Positions 1 to 5,988 of a stretch of 9,871 nucleotides of DNA are shown in pieces. This stretch comes from Chloroflexota bacterium. GTDB lineage: Bacteria; Chloroflexota; Dehalococcoidia; Lucifugimonadales; VGZR01. Under the pieces are notes generated by a model. That model was not told where the DNA came from and did not search any database. It saw nothing but the letters and a program-made list of their open reading frames with translations. Location: the NCBI GenBank assembly GCA_027625225.1, contig JAQBWG010000045.1, positions 1 through 9,871 on the forward strand, written 5' to 3'. The translations under genes were made by a program, and so were the position numbers. Each line of letters starts with the position of its first letter. The first letter of the stretch is position 1.

Positions 1-1162
1 CGATGAGGTCGCCCGACTCGATGTCCGGCAGTGTGACATCCCGAATGAGAATATCCCCGGACTCGCAGTATTTGCCAGCCAGGGTAACTTTCTCCGAAGA
101 CTTGTCGTTGACCTTGTTCGCCACGACAGCCTCGTATTTGGAGTCGTACAAAGCCGGACGTATATTGTCACCCATGCCGCCGTCGAGCGAGACGTATTTG
201 CGGACGGACGGGATGTCTTTGATGGCACCTACGCGATACAGCGCGACGCCCGCACGGCCGATGATGGCCCGCCCCGGCTCGATGATAAGACGTGGCAGGT
301 CGAATCCGTACGCTTTGCAGTATTCCGTAGTGGCCTTGGCGATAACCTCGGCGTACGCACTGATGTCGGGCGGTAATGTATCGCGAACATAGCCGATGGC
401 GAAGCCGCCACCCGGGCTAAAGTCTTTCAGCTCCAATCCCTTTGCTTTGAACGGGGCCAGGAAGTTGAGAACGGTATCAATGGCAATTGCGTACGGCTCT
501 AGCTCAAAAATCGGCGAGCCGAGATGGAAATGAATCCCGGTCAACTTGAGGTTCGAGGCGGCAAGGGCCTGTTCGACGGCCTGTGCAGCATGGCCCGTCT
601 GGATGGAAAAGCCGAACTTGCTATCTAGTATGCCGGTAGTGGTGTGGTGATGCGTGTGGGGGTCTACACTCGGCGACACACGCAGCATGATGTTCTGGGT
701 GACGTTGCGCCTTCGGGCGATATCGTTAAGCAGTTCCAACTCGTGAAAGCTGTCAACGACGATGCGTCCTATGCCCTGCTCTACGGCCTCGTCCAGTTCT
801 TGTGGCGTCTTATTGTTGCCGTGAAAGAAGATCCCTTCAGGGTCGAAATCCACAGCAATTGCAACCGCCAATTCACCACCGCTCACCACATCAATACCCA
901 ACCCCTCTTCGGCGATGATACGCGCGATAGCTGGATTTATGAAAGCCTTGGACGCATAAAGAACCTTGGTATTGGGATAGTGCTTAGTGAAGCCTTTGAC
1001 GAACTCACGGCACATAGTGCGAATGGTGACTTCATCGTATATATAAAGCGGCGTTCCGAATTCATCGGCAAGGTCGGCAACATCGCAGCCGCCAATGCTT
1101 AAATGGCCGTTGCTTTCGGTGCCGGCGGTCATGGGAAATAACATCTGGTTGGGAAAGCCCAT
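1..1162 (-). CDS. lysA: Diaminopimelate decarboxylase, C-terminus cut by window edge
   Basis: This PLP-dependent, fold-type III enzyme decarboxylates meso-diaminopimelate to L-lysine, the last step of lysine synthesis, in the cytoplasm. 387 residues are visible, read from ATG at 1162 down to position 2. The family is usually about 420 residues, so roughly 30-40 are missing at the left edge. Seen in order: the PLP-lysine motif YASKA (Lys72), GIDVVSGGEL (89-98), HFHLGS (211-216), the glycine-rich SPGGG phosphate loop (249-253), EPGR (295-298), a DGGMGDNIRPALYD stretch (327-340) and CESGD (366-370), which carries the Cys-Glu pair acting across the dimer. The start is supported by AGGAG (1170-1174) with a 7-nt spacer. 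It lies 47 bp downstream of the VOC gene on the same strand and may be cotranscribed with it. No frameshift is seen. An arginine or ornithine decarboxylase relative is less likely, because CESGD and EPGR fit LysA well. Confidence 0.95.
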   Translation of the reverse strand, partial: MGFPNQMLFPMTAGTESNGHLSIGGCDVADLADEFGTPLYIYDEVTIRTMCREFVKGFTKHYPNTKVLYASKAFINPAIARIIAEEGLGIDVVSGGELAVAIAVDFDPEGIFFHGNNKTPQELDEAVEQGIGRIVVDSFHELELLNDIARRRNVTQNIMLRVSPSVDPHTHHHTTTGILDSKFGFSIQTGHAAQAVEQALAASNLKLTGIHFHLGSPIFELEPYAIAIDTVLNFLAPFKAKGLELKDFSPGGGFAIGYVRDTLPPDISAYAEVIAKATTEYCKAYGFDLPRLIIEPGRAIIGRAGVALYRVGAIKDIPSVRKYVSLDGGMGDNIRPALYDSKYEAVVANKVNDKSSEKVTLAGKYCESGDILIRDVTLPDIESGDLI

Positions 1163-1209
1163 TCGACTACTCCTAAATGTGCTAGCCGACTCGGAACGGC
1201 TGGCCGGGT

Positions 1210-1659
1210 TCAGCTGCTGAGCTGTACTAGCTCTATCCAGTTGCCGTCCGGGTCCTGGATATAGCACGACTTCTGACCCTCCACCACTTCGGCAGGTGGA
1301 TTCAGCTTTATAGCGCCATGAGCCAGCAACCGCTCATACGCAGCGTCCACATCGTCCACGAAAAAGGCAATGTGCGCCGCAGCGACGTAGTTCCGTTCGG
1401 AAGACATAGCCTTACTAGTCCTCGGACTCGCGTATTCGATAAGCGCAAGAATGTTCGAATCGGATGTTTTTTTACCCGGCTCAATGCTGAAAAACGCCTC
1501 TTTGAGAAAGGCTTTTTCATAACCCACCAGATTGCTGATGGGCTTGCCCTCGACATCCTTGGTGCCAATGAGGTGCAACCCCAAGCCGTCGCGATAGAAC
1601 GCGATAGCTCTGTCTATATCCCGGACAACGAAGCCTGTATGCCAATATGATTTAATCAT
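1210..1659 (-). CDS. VOC family (glyoxalase/bleomycin-resistance/dioxygenase fold) protein
   Basis: A 149-residue protein made of two beta-alpha-beta-beta-beta modules of the vicinal oxygen chelate fold. The first module holds HTGFVVRDIDRAIAFYRDGL (7-26); the second runs from HIAFFVDDVDAAYERL (96-111) to IQDPDGNWIELVQ (134-146). The four positions that usually bind the metal are filled: His7, Glu75, His96 and Glu143. It should therefore be a metal-dependent lyase, isomerase or dioxygenase acting in the cytoplasm. The substrate cannot be read from sequence; glyoxalase I-like, epimerase-like and resistance roles all share this pattern. It is the first visible gene of a minus-strand pair with lysA. 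No Shine-Dalgarno sequence precedes the ATG at 1659. Instead an AT-rich -10-like block lies about 9-14 nt upstream, so the message could be leaderless. That is an inference. Confidence 0.88.
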   Translation of the reverse strand: MIKSYWHTGFVVRDIDRAIAFYRDGLGLHLIGTKDVEGKPISNLVGYEKAFLKEAFFSIEPGKKTSDSNILALIEYASPRTSKAMSSERNYVAAAHIAFFVDDVDAAYERLLAHGAIKLNPPAEVVEGQKSCYIQDPDGNWIELVQLSS

Positions 1660-1703
1660 AGCTAGATATACTATCAGGTGAGGGGTGGAGGCTCCATACT
1701 TCG
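1660..1703. promoter_or_regulatory. Divergent promoter region between VOC gene and sugar dehydrogenase
   Basis: Only 44 bp separate the two divergent start codons. The block at 1667-1673 reads TATACT on the plus strand (1667-1672) and TAGTAT on the minus strand (1668-1673). Both resemble a -10 element, so one AT-rich block may serve both directions. On the plus strand a TGGAGG at 1686-1691 could be the ribosome binding site for ATG 1704, though its 12-nt spacer is long. On the minus strand, TGGAGC (complement of 1691-1696) is a weak -35 with a 17-bp spacer and would give an almost leaderless VOC transcript. No good plus-strand -35 was found. Confidence 0.35.
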
Positions 1704-2702
1704 ATGTCGGGATATAATCGATTAGTGGTATGTTTCGGGGCCATGCTCATGACGGTATTGCTGGCGACGGGGTGCGGACAAACAGGCACGCCTACAACTA
1801 TTGCCGAGACCTCGACACCCACTCCTATCGTCTCCCCTACCCCAACACTCGAACCTCCTACCGCCTCGGTAGAACCACTGCAACAGATGAAGCTGGAACG
1901 GGTATTCCCCTCCTTAAGCTTTACCCAAATCCTCCATCTCACTCACGCTGGCGACGACACATCTCGTCTCTTTGCCGTGACCAAGCGCGGCGAAATCTTC
2001 GTCTTCCCCAACGACGTCAATACAAACTCTCCGGAACTCTTCCTCGACTTGCGGGGGTTGGTGAGCACTTCCGGCAACGAGGAAGGCCTGCTCGGACTCG
2101 CTTTCGACCCCAAGTACGCCGAGAACGGATATTTTTATGCGTACTATTCGGCCTCCAGCCCCAGGCGGTCGGTCATCTCGCGGTTCAGCGTCAGCAGCGA
2201 TGCTAATCGCGCGGACCGTTCGAGCGAACGAGTGTTGCTGGAAGTGGCTCAACCCTTCGCGAATCACAACGGCGGTCATCTCGCTTTCGGGCCGGACGGC
2301 TATCTGTATATCGGTCTGGGCGACGGCGGCTCCGGTGGCGACCCGCAAGGCAACGGCCAGAACCGCGGCACTATCCTTGGCAACCTGCTCCGATTGGACG
2401 TAGGCCAGGTGGACTCGGCCGGCGGATACGTAGTGCCGGAGGACAACCCGTTCGTGGGCATGTCCGGCGTCCGCCCCGAGATTTGGGCATACGGCTTGCG
2501 CAACCCCTGGCGATTCAACTTCGACAGGCTCACCGGCGATTTGTGGCTGGCAGACGTCGGCCAAAACGCCGTCGAAGAAGTGAACATTATTCACAAGGGC
2601 CGTAACTACGGCTGGAACGTCATGGAAGGTACGAACTGTTATAGACCCATCCGTCGACGAATGTGCTCGTCCCGATTTGGAACTGCCAATAGCTCAATAT
2701 GA
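1704..2702 (+). CDS. PQQ-dependent aldose sugar dehydrogenase lipoprotein, N-terminal part (frameshifted)
   Basis: A soluble-type glucose/sorbosone dehydrogenase (YliI/Asd-like), a six-bladed beta-propeller that oxidises aldose sugars with pyrroloquinoline quinone and calcium. The N-terminus is a lipoprotein signal: MSGYNR, a hydrophobic run, then a weak lipobox ATGC with the lipidated Cys24. A Pro/Thr linker follows (about 27-55), so it should be anchored outside the membrane. Propeller motifs: NEEGLLGLAFDP (125-136), NHNGGHLAFGPDGYLYIGLG (187-206, with the presumed catalytic histidine region), GDGG (206-209), YGLRNPWRFNFD (263-274) and LADVGQNAVEEVN (282-294). Family similarity holds to EGTNCY (308-313), after which the frame becomes unrelated and stops at 2702. 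The family-like sequence resumes one base later, from 2644. ATG 1704 keeps the one positive charge of the signal peptide. GTG 1725 sits just after a perfect TATAAT (1713-1718) but would lack that charge. Confidence 0.88.
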   Translation: MSGYNRLVVCFGAMLMTVLLATGCGQTGTPTTIAETSTPTPIVSPTPTLEPPTASVEPLQQMKLERVFPSLSFTQILHLTHAGDDTSRLFAVTKRGEIFVFPNDVNTNSPELFLDLRGLVSTSGNEEGLLGLAFDPKYAENGYFYAYYSASSPRRSVISRFSVSSDANRADRSSERVLLEVAQPFANHNGGHLAFGPDGYLYIGLGDGGSGGDPQGNGQNRGTILGNLLRLDVGQVDSAGGYVVPEDNPFVGMSGVRPEIWAYGLRNPWRFNFDRLTGDLWLADVGQNAVEEVNIIHKGRNYGWNVMEGTNCYRPIRRRMCSSRFGTANSSI

Positions 2703-2970
2703 CCATCGCGACGGATGCTCGGTGAGCGGCGGATACGTCTATCGCGGCATGCAGCAGTCGTCGTTGTACGGTGCGTACGTCTACGGCGACTTTTGCTCAG
2801 GCAAGATTTGGGCGCTGCGTTATGAGAGTGGGCAGATTCAGGAACGTATGATGATTGTCCCCAACCCGCAGCCGCACGTAAACATCTCCGGTTTCGGGGA
2901 AGACCAGAACGGCGAGATATACGTGCTGGACTACAATAACGGAGGCATCTACAAACTGGTGCCCCAGTAA
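2644..2970 (+). pseudogene. PQQ-dependent aldose sugar dehydrogenase, C-terminal part after the frameshift
   Basis: Read from 2644, the sequence gives DPSVDECARPDLELPIAQYD followed by GCSVSGGYVYRG, YGDFCSGKIWAL, ISGFGEDQNGEIYVLDYN and GGIYKLVPQ. This is the normal last blade and closing strand of the sugar dehydrogenase that starts at 1704. Deleting one base within 2640-2643 joins TNCY directly to DPSVDEC and restores a protein of about 421 residues, normal for the family. The piece ends in tandem TAA TAA stops (2968-2973). An independent start within it (ATG 2677) would give 97 residues without a propeller core and has no clear ribosome binding site, so a separate gene is unlikely. It is either a genuine disabling mutation or a sequencing/assembly error. 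Both halves look undecayed, which argues for an error or a very recent event. Confidence 0.8.
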
Positions 2971-2989
2971 TAAGCATTTGGAGACACAC

Positions 2990-3973
2990 GTGCCAGACGT
3001 AACCATGCCCGCCGCCCGGGCGACCGCGCTCAAAACCATCCGGTGCGATGAAATCGCCACGCCGAAGCCCGAACGGGGCAAAGTTCTGCTCAAAACCAAA
3101 CTGGCTTCCATTTGCGGCAGCGACCTGCACATCGTGTACATGGGTTGGAACGCCCACGAGTTCCCTCTCGCACACGGCTATCCCGGCCACGAGGGTGTGG
3201 GCGAAGTGGTGGACGGCACCGATACCGAATTTCAACCGGGCGATAAAGTGCTCACCGTCCCCAGTATCTGGGAATCAAAGACCTTCGCAGGCTACCAGTC
3301 GCTGGCTCCTCGTTATCTGCTCAAACTTCCCGATGATACCCCCCTTGCCCATTCGCTCATGGCCCAACAACTCGGCACCGTGGTCTTCTCCTGTCTGCGG
3401 CTCCCCTCATTGCTCGGCCAGACCGTCGCCATCATCGGACAGGGCTCCGTCGGCCTTTTTCACGACTTCATGCTGCGCAAGCTCGGCGTGCGCCGCATCA
3501 TCGCATTGGAGCCGGTCAAAGAGCGGCGCGTCGCAGGCCAGCGGATGGGTGTGAACGATGCGATTGATGTCACCGGCGACAGGGCTACACAGGCGGTGCT
3601 CGACTTGACGGACGGCAGGGGTGCAGACGTGGTCATTGAAGCGGTCGGTAGTGTGGACACCTTGAACCAGGCGATGAAGCTTGCAAAGCCGTTCGGGCGT
3701 GTCGTCGCCTTCGGATTACCACCCACTATGGAACGGGTGCCGTTCGATTGGGACACCTTTTTCCGGCGGCGGCTTCTGCTGAACTCGGTGTTCGGTGCTC
3801 AGGATGAGGAAGGTCTACCTGCATTCCGCCTCGCGCTCGACTACATCGCGAACAAAGAAATCGACGTCGCCCCGTTCGTCACCCACCAGTTCCCGATTGG
3901 AAAAGTGCAGGAAGCGTTTGACCTCGCATCGTCCAAACAACAGGGTGCGCTCAAAGTCTCGCTGACATTTTAA
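2990..3973 (+). CDS. Zinc-type medium-chain alcohol/polyol dehydrogenase, short form
   Basis: An NAD(P)-dependent dehydrogenase of the medium-chain (MDR) superfamily, 327 residues. The N-terminal GroES-like domain has the catalytic-zinc Cys in CGSDLH (Cys42) and GYPGHEGVGEVV with His67 and Glu68. The Rossmann domain has GQGSVG (150-155), and an acidic Glu174 in IALEP at the end of the second strand favours NAD over NADP. DGRGADVVIEAVGS (208-221) is typical of the family. The four-cysteine structural-zinc lobe is missing: PGDKVLTVPSIW runs straight on to FAGYQSLAPRYLLKLPD. The usual Glu-Pro third-ligand position appears to be Gln (AQQLG, 125-129). The start is GTG 2990, with GGAG at 2980-2983 and a 6-nt spacer; an upstream TTG at 2978 overlaps that site. 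It begins 19 bp after the sugar dehydrogenase, so probably the same transcript. The substrate is unknown; a sugar alcohol or sugar acid is a guess from context. Confidence 0.87.
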   Translation: MPDVTMPAARATALKTIRCDEIATPKPERGKVLLKTKLASICGSDLHIVYMGWNAHEFPLAHGYPGHEGVGEVVDGTDTEFQPGDKVLTVPSIWESKTFAGYQSLAPRYLLKLPDDTPLAHSLMAQQLGTVVFSCLRLPSLLGQTVAIIGQGSVGLFHDFMLRKLGVRRIIALEPVKERRVAGQRMGVNDAIDVTGDRATQAVLDLTDGRGADVVIEAVGSVDTLNQAMKLAKPFGRVVAFGLPPTMERVPFDWDTFFRRRLLLNSVFGAQDEEGLPAFRLALDYIANKEIDVAPFVTHQFPIGKVQEAFDLASSKQQGALKVSLTF

Positions 3974-3985
3974 AGGCTAGCCTTT
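3972..3985. other. Perfect palindrome across two convergent gene ends
   Basis: AAAGGCTAGCCTTT is an exact 14-bp inverted repeat. It contains the TAG stop of the minus-strand PPOX gene (3977-3979) and the last two bases of the TAA stop of the plus-strand dehydrogenase (3971-3973). As RNA it could fold into 5 bp closed by a CTAG loop. Flanking U runs are short (CCTTT on both strands), so it would be a weak bidirectional terminator at best. The palindrome is seen; the terminator role is inferred. Confidence 0.35.
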
Positions 3986-4420
3986 CGGTAAGTACCTCGG
4001 ATGCCAGTCGCTCCCCGTCCAGGTGGTGAACTTGCCCGGAGTTATCTTGATAAGCACTCGAGGTATGTGCTTCGTGTCCTCGTAGTACTTATGTCCCGCC
4101 TTTTGCCCCACGTATCTGGTGGCGATGTATTCCCACTCACCGAACCAGTTCTTATCCACTACTTCCGCCGTCCCCGACGCTGTGATACGTACGAAAGGCT
4201 CCTGTGTAGTATCGAAAAGCAAGCCAACCCGAGGCTCCCGTTCGAGGTAAGGGATCCAGCGGTTCGCGGGTCTGCCCAGCACGGTAAACGTCTTGCCGTC
4301 GTAGTCGTACCACACCGGCACCGCGTACGGCCAGCCTTCGGTAGTAACCGTGGCTAATCTGAGGATGTGGTTGCCGCCGATTAGAAACTCATTGGTCTGT
4401 TGAGGAGTGAGTGCAGGCAT
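3977..4420 (-). CDS. PPOX-class flavin/F420-dependent split-barrel protein
   Basis: A 147-residue protein of the pyridoxamine 5'-phosphate oxidase-like split beta-barrel family, which binds FMN or coenzyme F420 as a dimer. Family pattern: ILRLATVTTEGWPYAVPVWY (19-38), then YDGKTFTVLGRPANRWIPYL (40-59, normally the cofactor-phosphate region), REPRVGLLFD (61-70) and FVRITASGTAEVV (76-88). The last part, RVLIKITPGKFTTW (121-134), is the closing strand. This length fits the short F420/FMN oxidoreductases and not true PdxH, so the reaction is unassigned. ATG 4420 is chosen because GGGAG (4431-4435) lies 10 nt upstream and homology starts just after it. The frame stays open to 4678, but that extension would overlap the divergent amidase and is not family-like. 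Its stop lies 3 bp from the stop of the convergent dehydrogenase. Confidence 0.85.
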   Translation of the reverse strand: MPALTPQQTNEFLIGGNHILRLATVTTEGWPYAVPVWYDYDGKTFTVLGRPANRWIPYLEREPRVGLLFDTTQEPFVRITASGTAEVVDKNWFGEWEYIATRYVGQKAGHKYYEDTKHIPRVLIKITPGKFTTWTGSDWHPRYLPKG

Positions 4421-4532
4421 ATTCTCACGCTCCCTATGGTATTTTGCGCGCCATCCTAGCACACCATGACGCAATACCCTGTAGTACAATCGGCGCGCCG
4501 CAGAAGCGGCGAACACCAGCGGGAGCACCGAT
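4421..4532. promoter_or_regulatory. Divergent promoter region, PPOX gene / amidase
   Basis: A 112-bp spacer between divergent starts. On the plus strand, TACAAT at 4485-4490 is a good -10 for the amidase. It would start RNA near 4497 and leave about 36 nt of leader holding GGGAG at 4521-4525. No convincing -35 lies 16-18 bp upstream. The GC-rich palindrome CGGCGCGCCG (4491-4500) sits directly downstream of the -10, across the likely start point. It could be an operator or chance. No clear minus-strand promoter was identified for the PPOX gene. Confidence 0.35.
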
Positions 4533-5891
4533 GTGGCGAATAGCAAAGAACTACACGAACTCACGGTTACCGAAGCAGCGCGGGCCATTCGCGACCGTAA
4601 GCTATCTGCCGTTGAACTCATGGAGGCTTTGCTCGAGCGCTCGCGTAACCTTGAATCGCGTTTGCATGTGTGGGTCACGCTCGACGAAGAAATGGCTCTC
4701 GCATCAGCGCGGCAGAGTCAGCAGGAACTGGAACGCAACGGCCCTAGTGGACCGCTTCACGGCGTACCGGTAGGCATCAAAGACACCTTCTATACCAAGG
4801 GCATGAAGACCACTTTTTGCTCTCCCATGTACGCCGACCACATCCCCGACTACGATGCCACCTCCGTCGCCAAGCTCAAGCAAGCCGGGGCCATCGTCAT
4901 GGGTAAAGCCGTCACCACCCAGTTCGCCTGTGGCGACCCTTCTCCGACCCGAAACCCCTGGAACACCGGCCACACACCCGGCGGGTCGAGTAGCGGCTCG
5001 GCGGCAGGCGTAGCGGCAGGCTACTTCCCCATGGCGCTCGGCTCACAGACGGCCGGCTCCGTGCTGCGTCCGGCCACTTACAACGGCGTGGTCGGCCTCA
5101 AGCCCACCCTCGGCCGCATGAGCCGCCACGGCGTCTATCCCAACGCCTGGTCGCTGGACACCATCGGCACGTTCACCCGCACGGTCGAGGACGCAGCGCT
5201 ACTGATGACAATCATCTCCGGCCTCGACCCTAACGACCCCACCACATCGCCACTGCCCGTTCCCGACTACACCAGATCCCTGAACAAACAAACCTCTGGG
5301 CCTCGTATCGGACTGATGCGCCAATTCTTCCTTGAAAACGCTGTAGACGAGACACGAAACCACATCGAAAGTGTTGGCAAGCAATTGGAAAAGGCAGGGG
5401 CGAGTGTTCGAGAATTGACCGTTCCCATGAACATGGACACACTGCAATGGGCGCACCGCATCGTCATGGCCGTCGAGGGCGCCGCCATCCACGAAAAGGA
5501 CTTCAGTGACCGCCCCGGCGACTACGCGCCGGACGTACGCCGTTGGATCGAAATGGGCCAGCTCATCCCTGCAATAACCTACGCCAACGCACAGCAGGTG
5601 CGCGGCAAGTTCCGCCGCCTGCTGCGGGAAGCGATGGACGACGTAGACGTCGTCCTAACTAGTACATCCTTCTCTCCCGCACCGGACGTCTCCACCACCG
5701 GCGACCCCCGCTGGCAAGCGCCGTTTACCACCGCCGGTTTCCCCGCTATTACCCTGCCATCTGGACTCAGCAAAGACCGCCTCCCACACGGACCGCAACT
5801 CATAGCCAAGCCCTTCGTAGAAGAACAACTCATCGCAGTGGCAGCCTGGTGTGAACGGGAATTAAACGTGAAGCTCTCTCCTTCGCTCTAG
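4533..5891 (+). CDS. Amidase-signature family hydrolase
   Basis: A 452-residue serine hydrolase of the amidase signature family, which uses a Ser-cisSer-Lys triad to cleave carboxamides. Lys83 is in GVPVGIKDTF (77-86). The glycine/serine loop is PGGSSSGSAAG (149-159), with the bridging serine at about 153. The nucleophile is Ser176 in GSQTAGSVLRPA (170-181), followed by NGVVGLKPTLGRMSRHGVYP (184-203). The GSQT form of the nucleophile loop is common in stand-alone amidases, while GatA normally has GSDTGGS. No gatC or gatB lies nearby, so a stand-alone amidase is preferred over the tRNA amidotransferase subunit. The substrate is unknown. No signal peptide is seen. The start is GTG 4533, with GGGAG (4521-4525) and a 7-nt spacer; the overlapping ATG at 4531 is out of frame. 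It diverges from the PPOX gene and is followed by tig, which has its own promoter. Confidence 0.92.
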   Translation: MANSKELHELTVTEAARAIRDRKLSAVELMEALLERSRNLESRLHVWVTLDEEMALASARQSQQELERNGPSGPLHGVPVGIKDTFYTKGMKTTFCSPMYADHIPDYDATSVAKLKQAGAIVMGKAVTTQFACGDPSPTRNPWNTGHTPGGSSSGSAAGVAAGYFPMALGSQTAGSVLRPATYNGVVGLKPTLGRMSRHGVYPNAWSLDTIGTFTRTVEDAALLMTIISGLDPNDPTTSPLPVPDYTRSLNKQTSGPRIGLMRQFFLENAVDETRNHIESVGKQLEKAGASVRELTVPMNMDTLQWAHRIVMAVEGAAIHEKDFSDRPGDYAPDVRRWIEMGQLIPAITYANAQQVRGKFRRLLREAMDDVDVVLTSTSFSPAPDVSTTGDPRWQAPFTTAGFPAITLPSGLSKDRLPHGPQLIAKPFVEEQLIAVAAWCERELNVKLSPSL

Positions 5892-5947
5892 CACCGTTCC
5901 CACACAAAAACGTAGCTGGGGGCACCCCTTCCTTATGGCACCTTGCA

Positions 5948-5956
5948 TGCTATAAT
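5948..5956 (+). promoter_or_regulatory. Extended -10 promoter for tig-clpP-clpX
   Basis: TGcTATAAT: a perfect -10 hexamer (5951-5956) with the TG extension one base upstream, as recognised by housekeeping sigma factors. The -35 is poor (TTCCTT at 5929-5934, 16-bp spacer), typical for extended -10 promoters. Transcription would begin near 5963, giving a leader of about 26 nt that includes AGGAG (5978-5982). No heat-shock repressor inverted repeat (CIRCE type) is seen in this 97-bp gap. Confidence 0.6.
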
Positions 5957-5988
5957 CCAAGTAGCCCCCTCATATTCAGGAGCATCGC

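Noticed and set aside
644..1102. 152-residue plus-strand open frame
   Set aside because: It lies wholly antisense to lysA, which has all its motifs in order; the composition is that of a shadow frame.
4491..4500. CGGCGCGCCG palindrome as a defined operator
   Set aside because: Short, GC-rich self-complementary strings are expected by chance at this base composition; no second copy with operator spacing was found.
4421..4678. N-terminal extension of the PPOX protein to an upstream ATG at 4678
   Set aside because: It would run through the divergent promoter region and overlap the amidase gene; the extension is Ser/Arg-rich and unlike the family, and ATG 4420 has a good Shine-Dalgarno.
5041..5082. 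Amidase nucleophile loop GSQTAGS in place of GSDTGGS as a novelty
   Set aside because: Gln-Thr forms of this loop are common in stand-alone amidases; the catalytic serine is intact.
5682..5697. 16-bp exact repeat (CCGGACGTCTCCACCA), second copy at 7712-7727
   Set aside because: Both copies encode the same short peptide PDVST in unrelated proteins (amidase and ClpP); likely chance plus shared codon preference.
5918..5930. GGGG-GCA-CCCC hairpin after the amidase gene as an intrinsic terminator
   Set aside because: The stem is only 4 bp and is followed by TTCCTT, not a T run; too weak to call.
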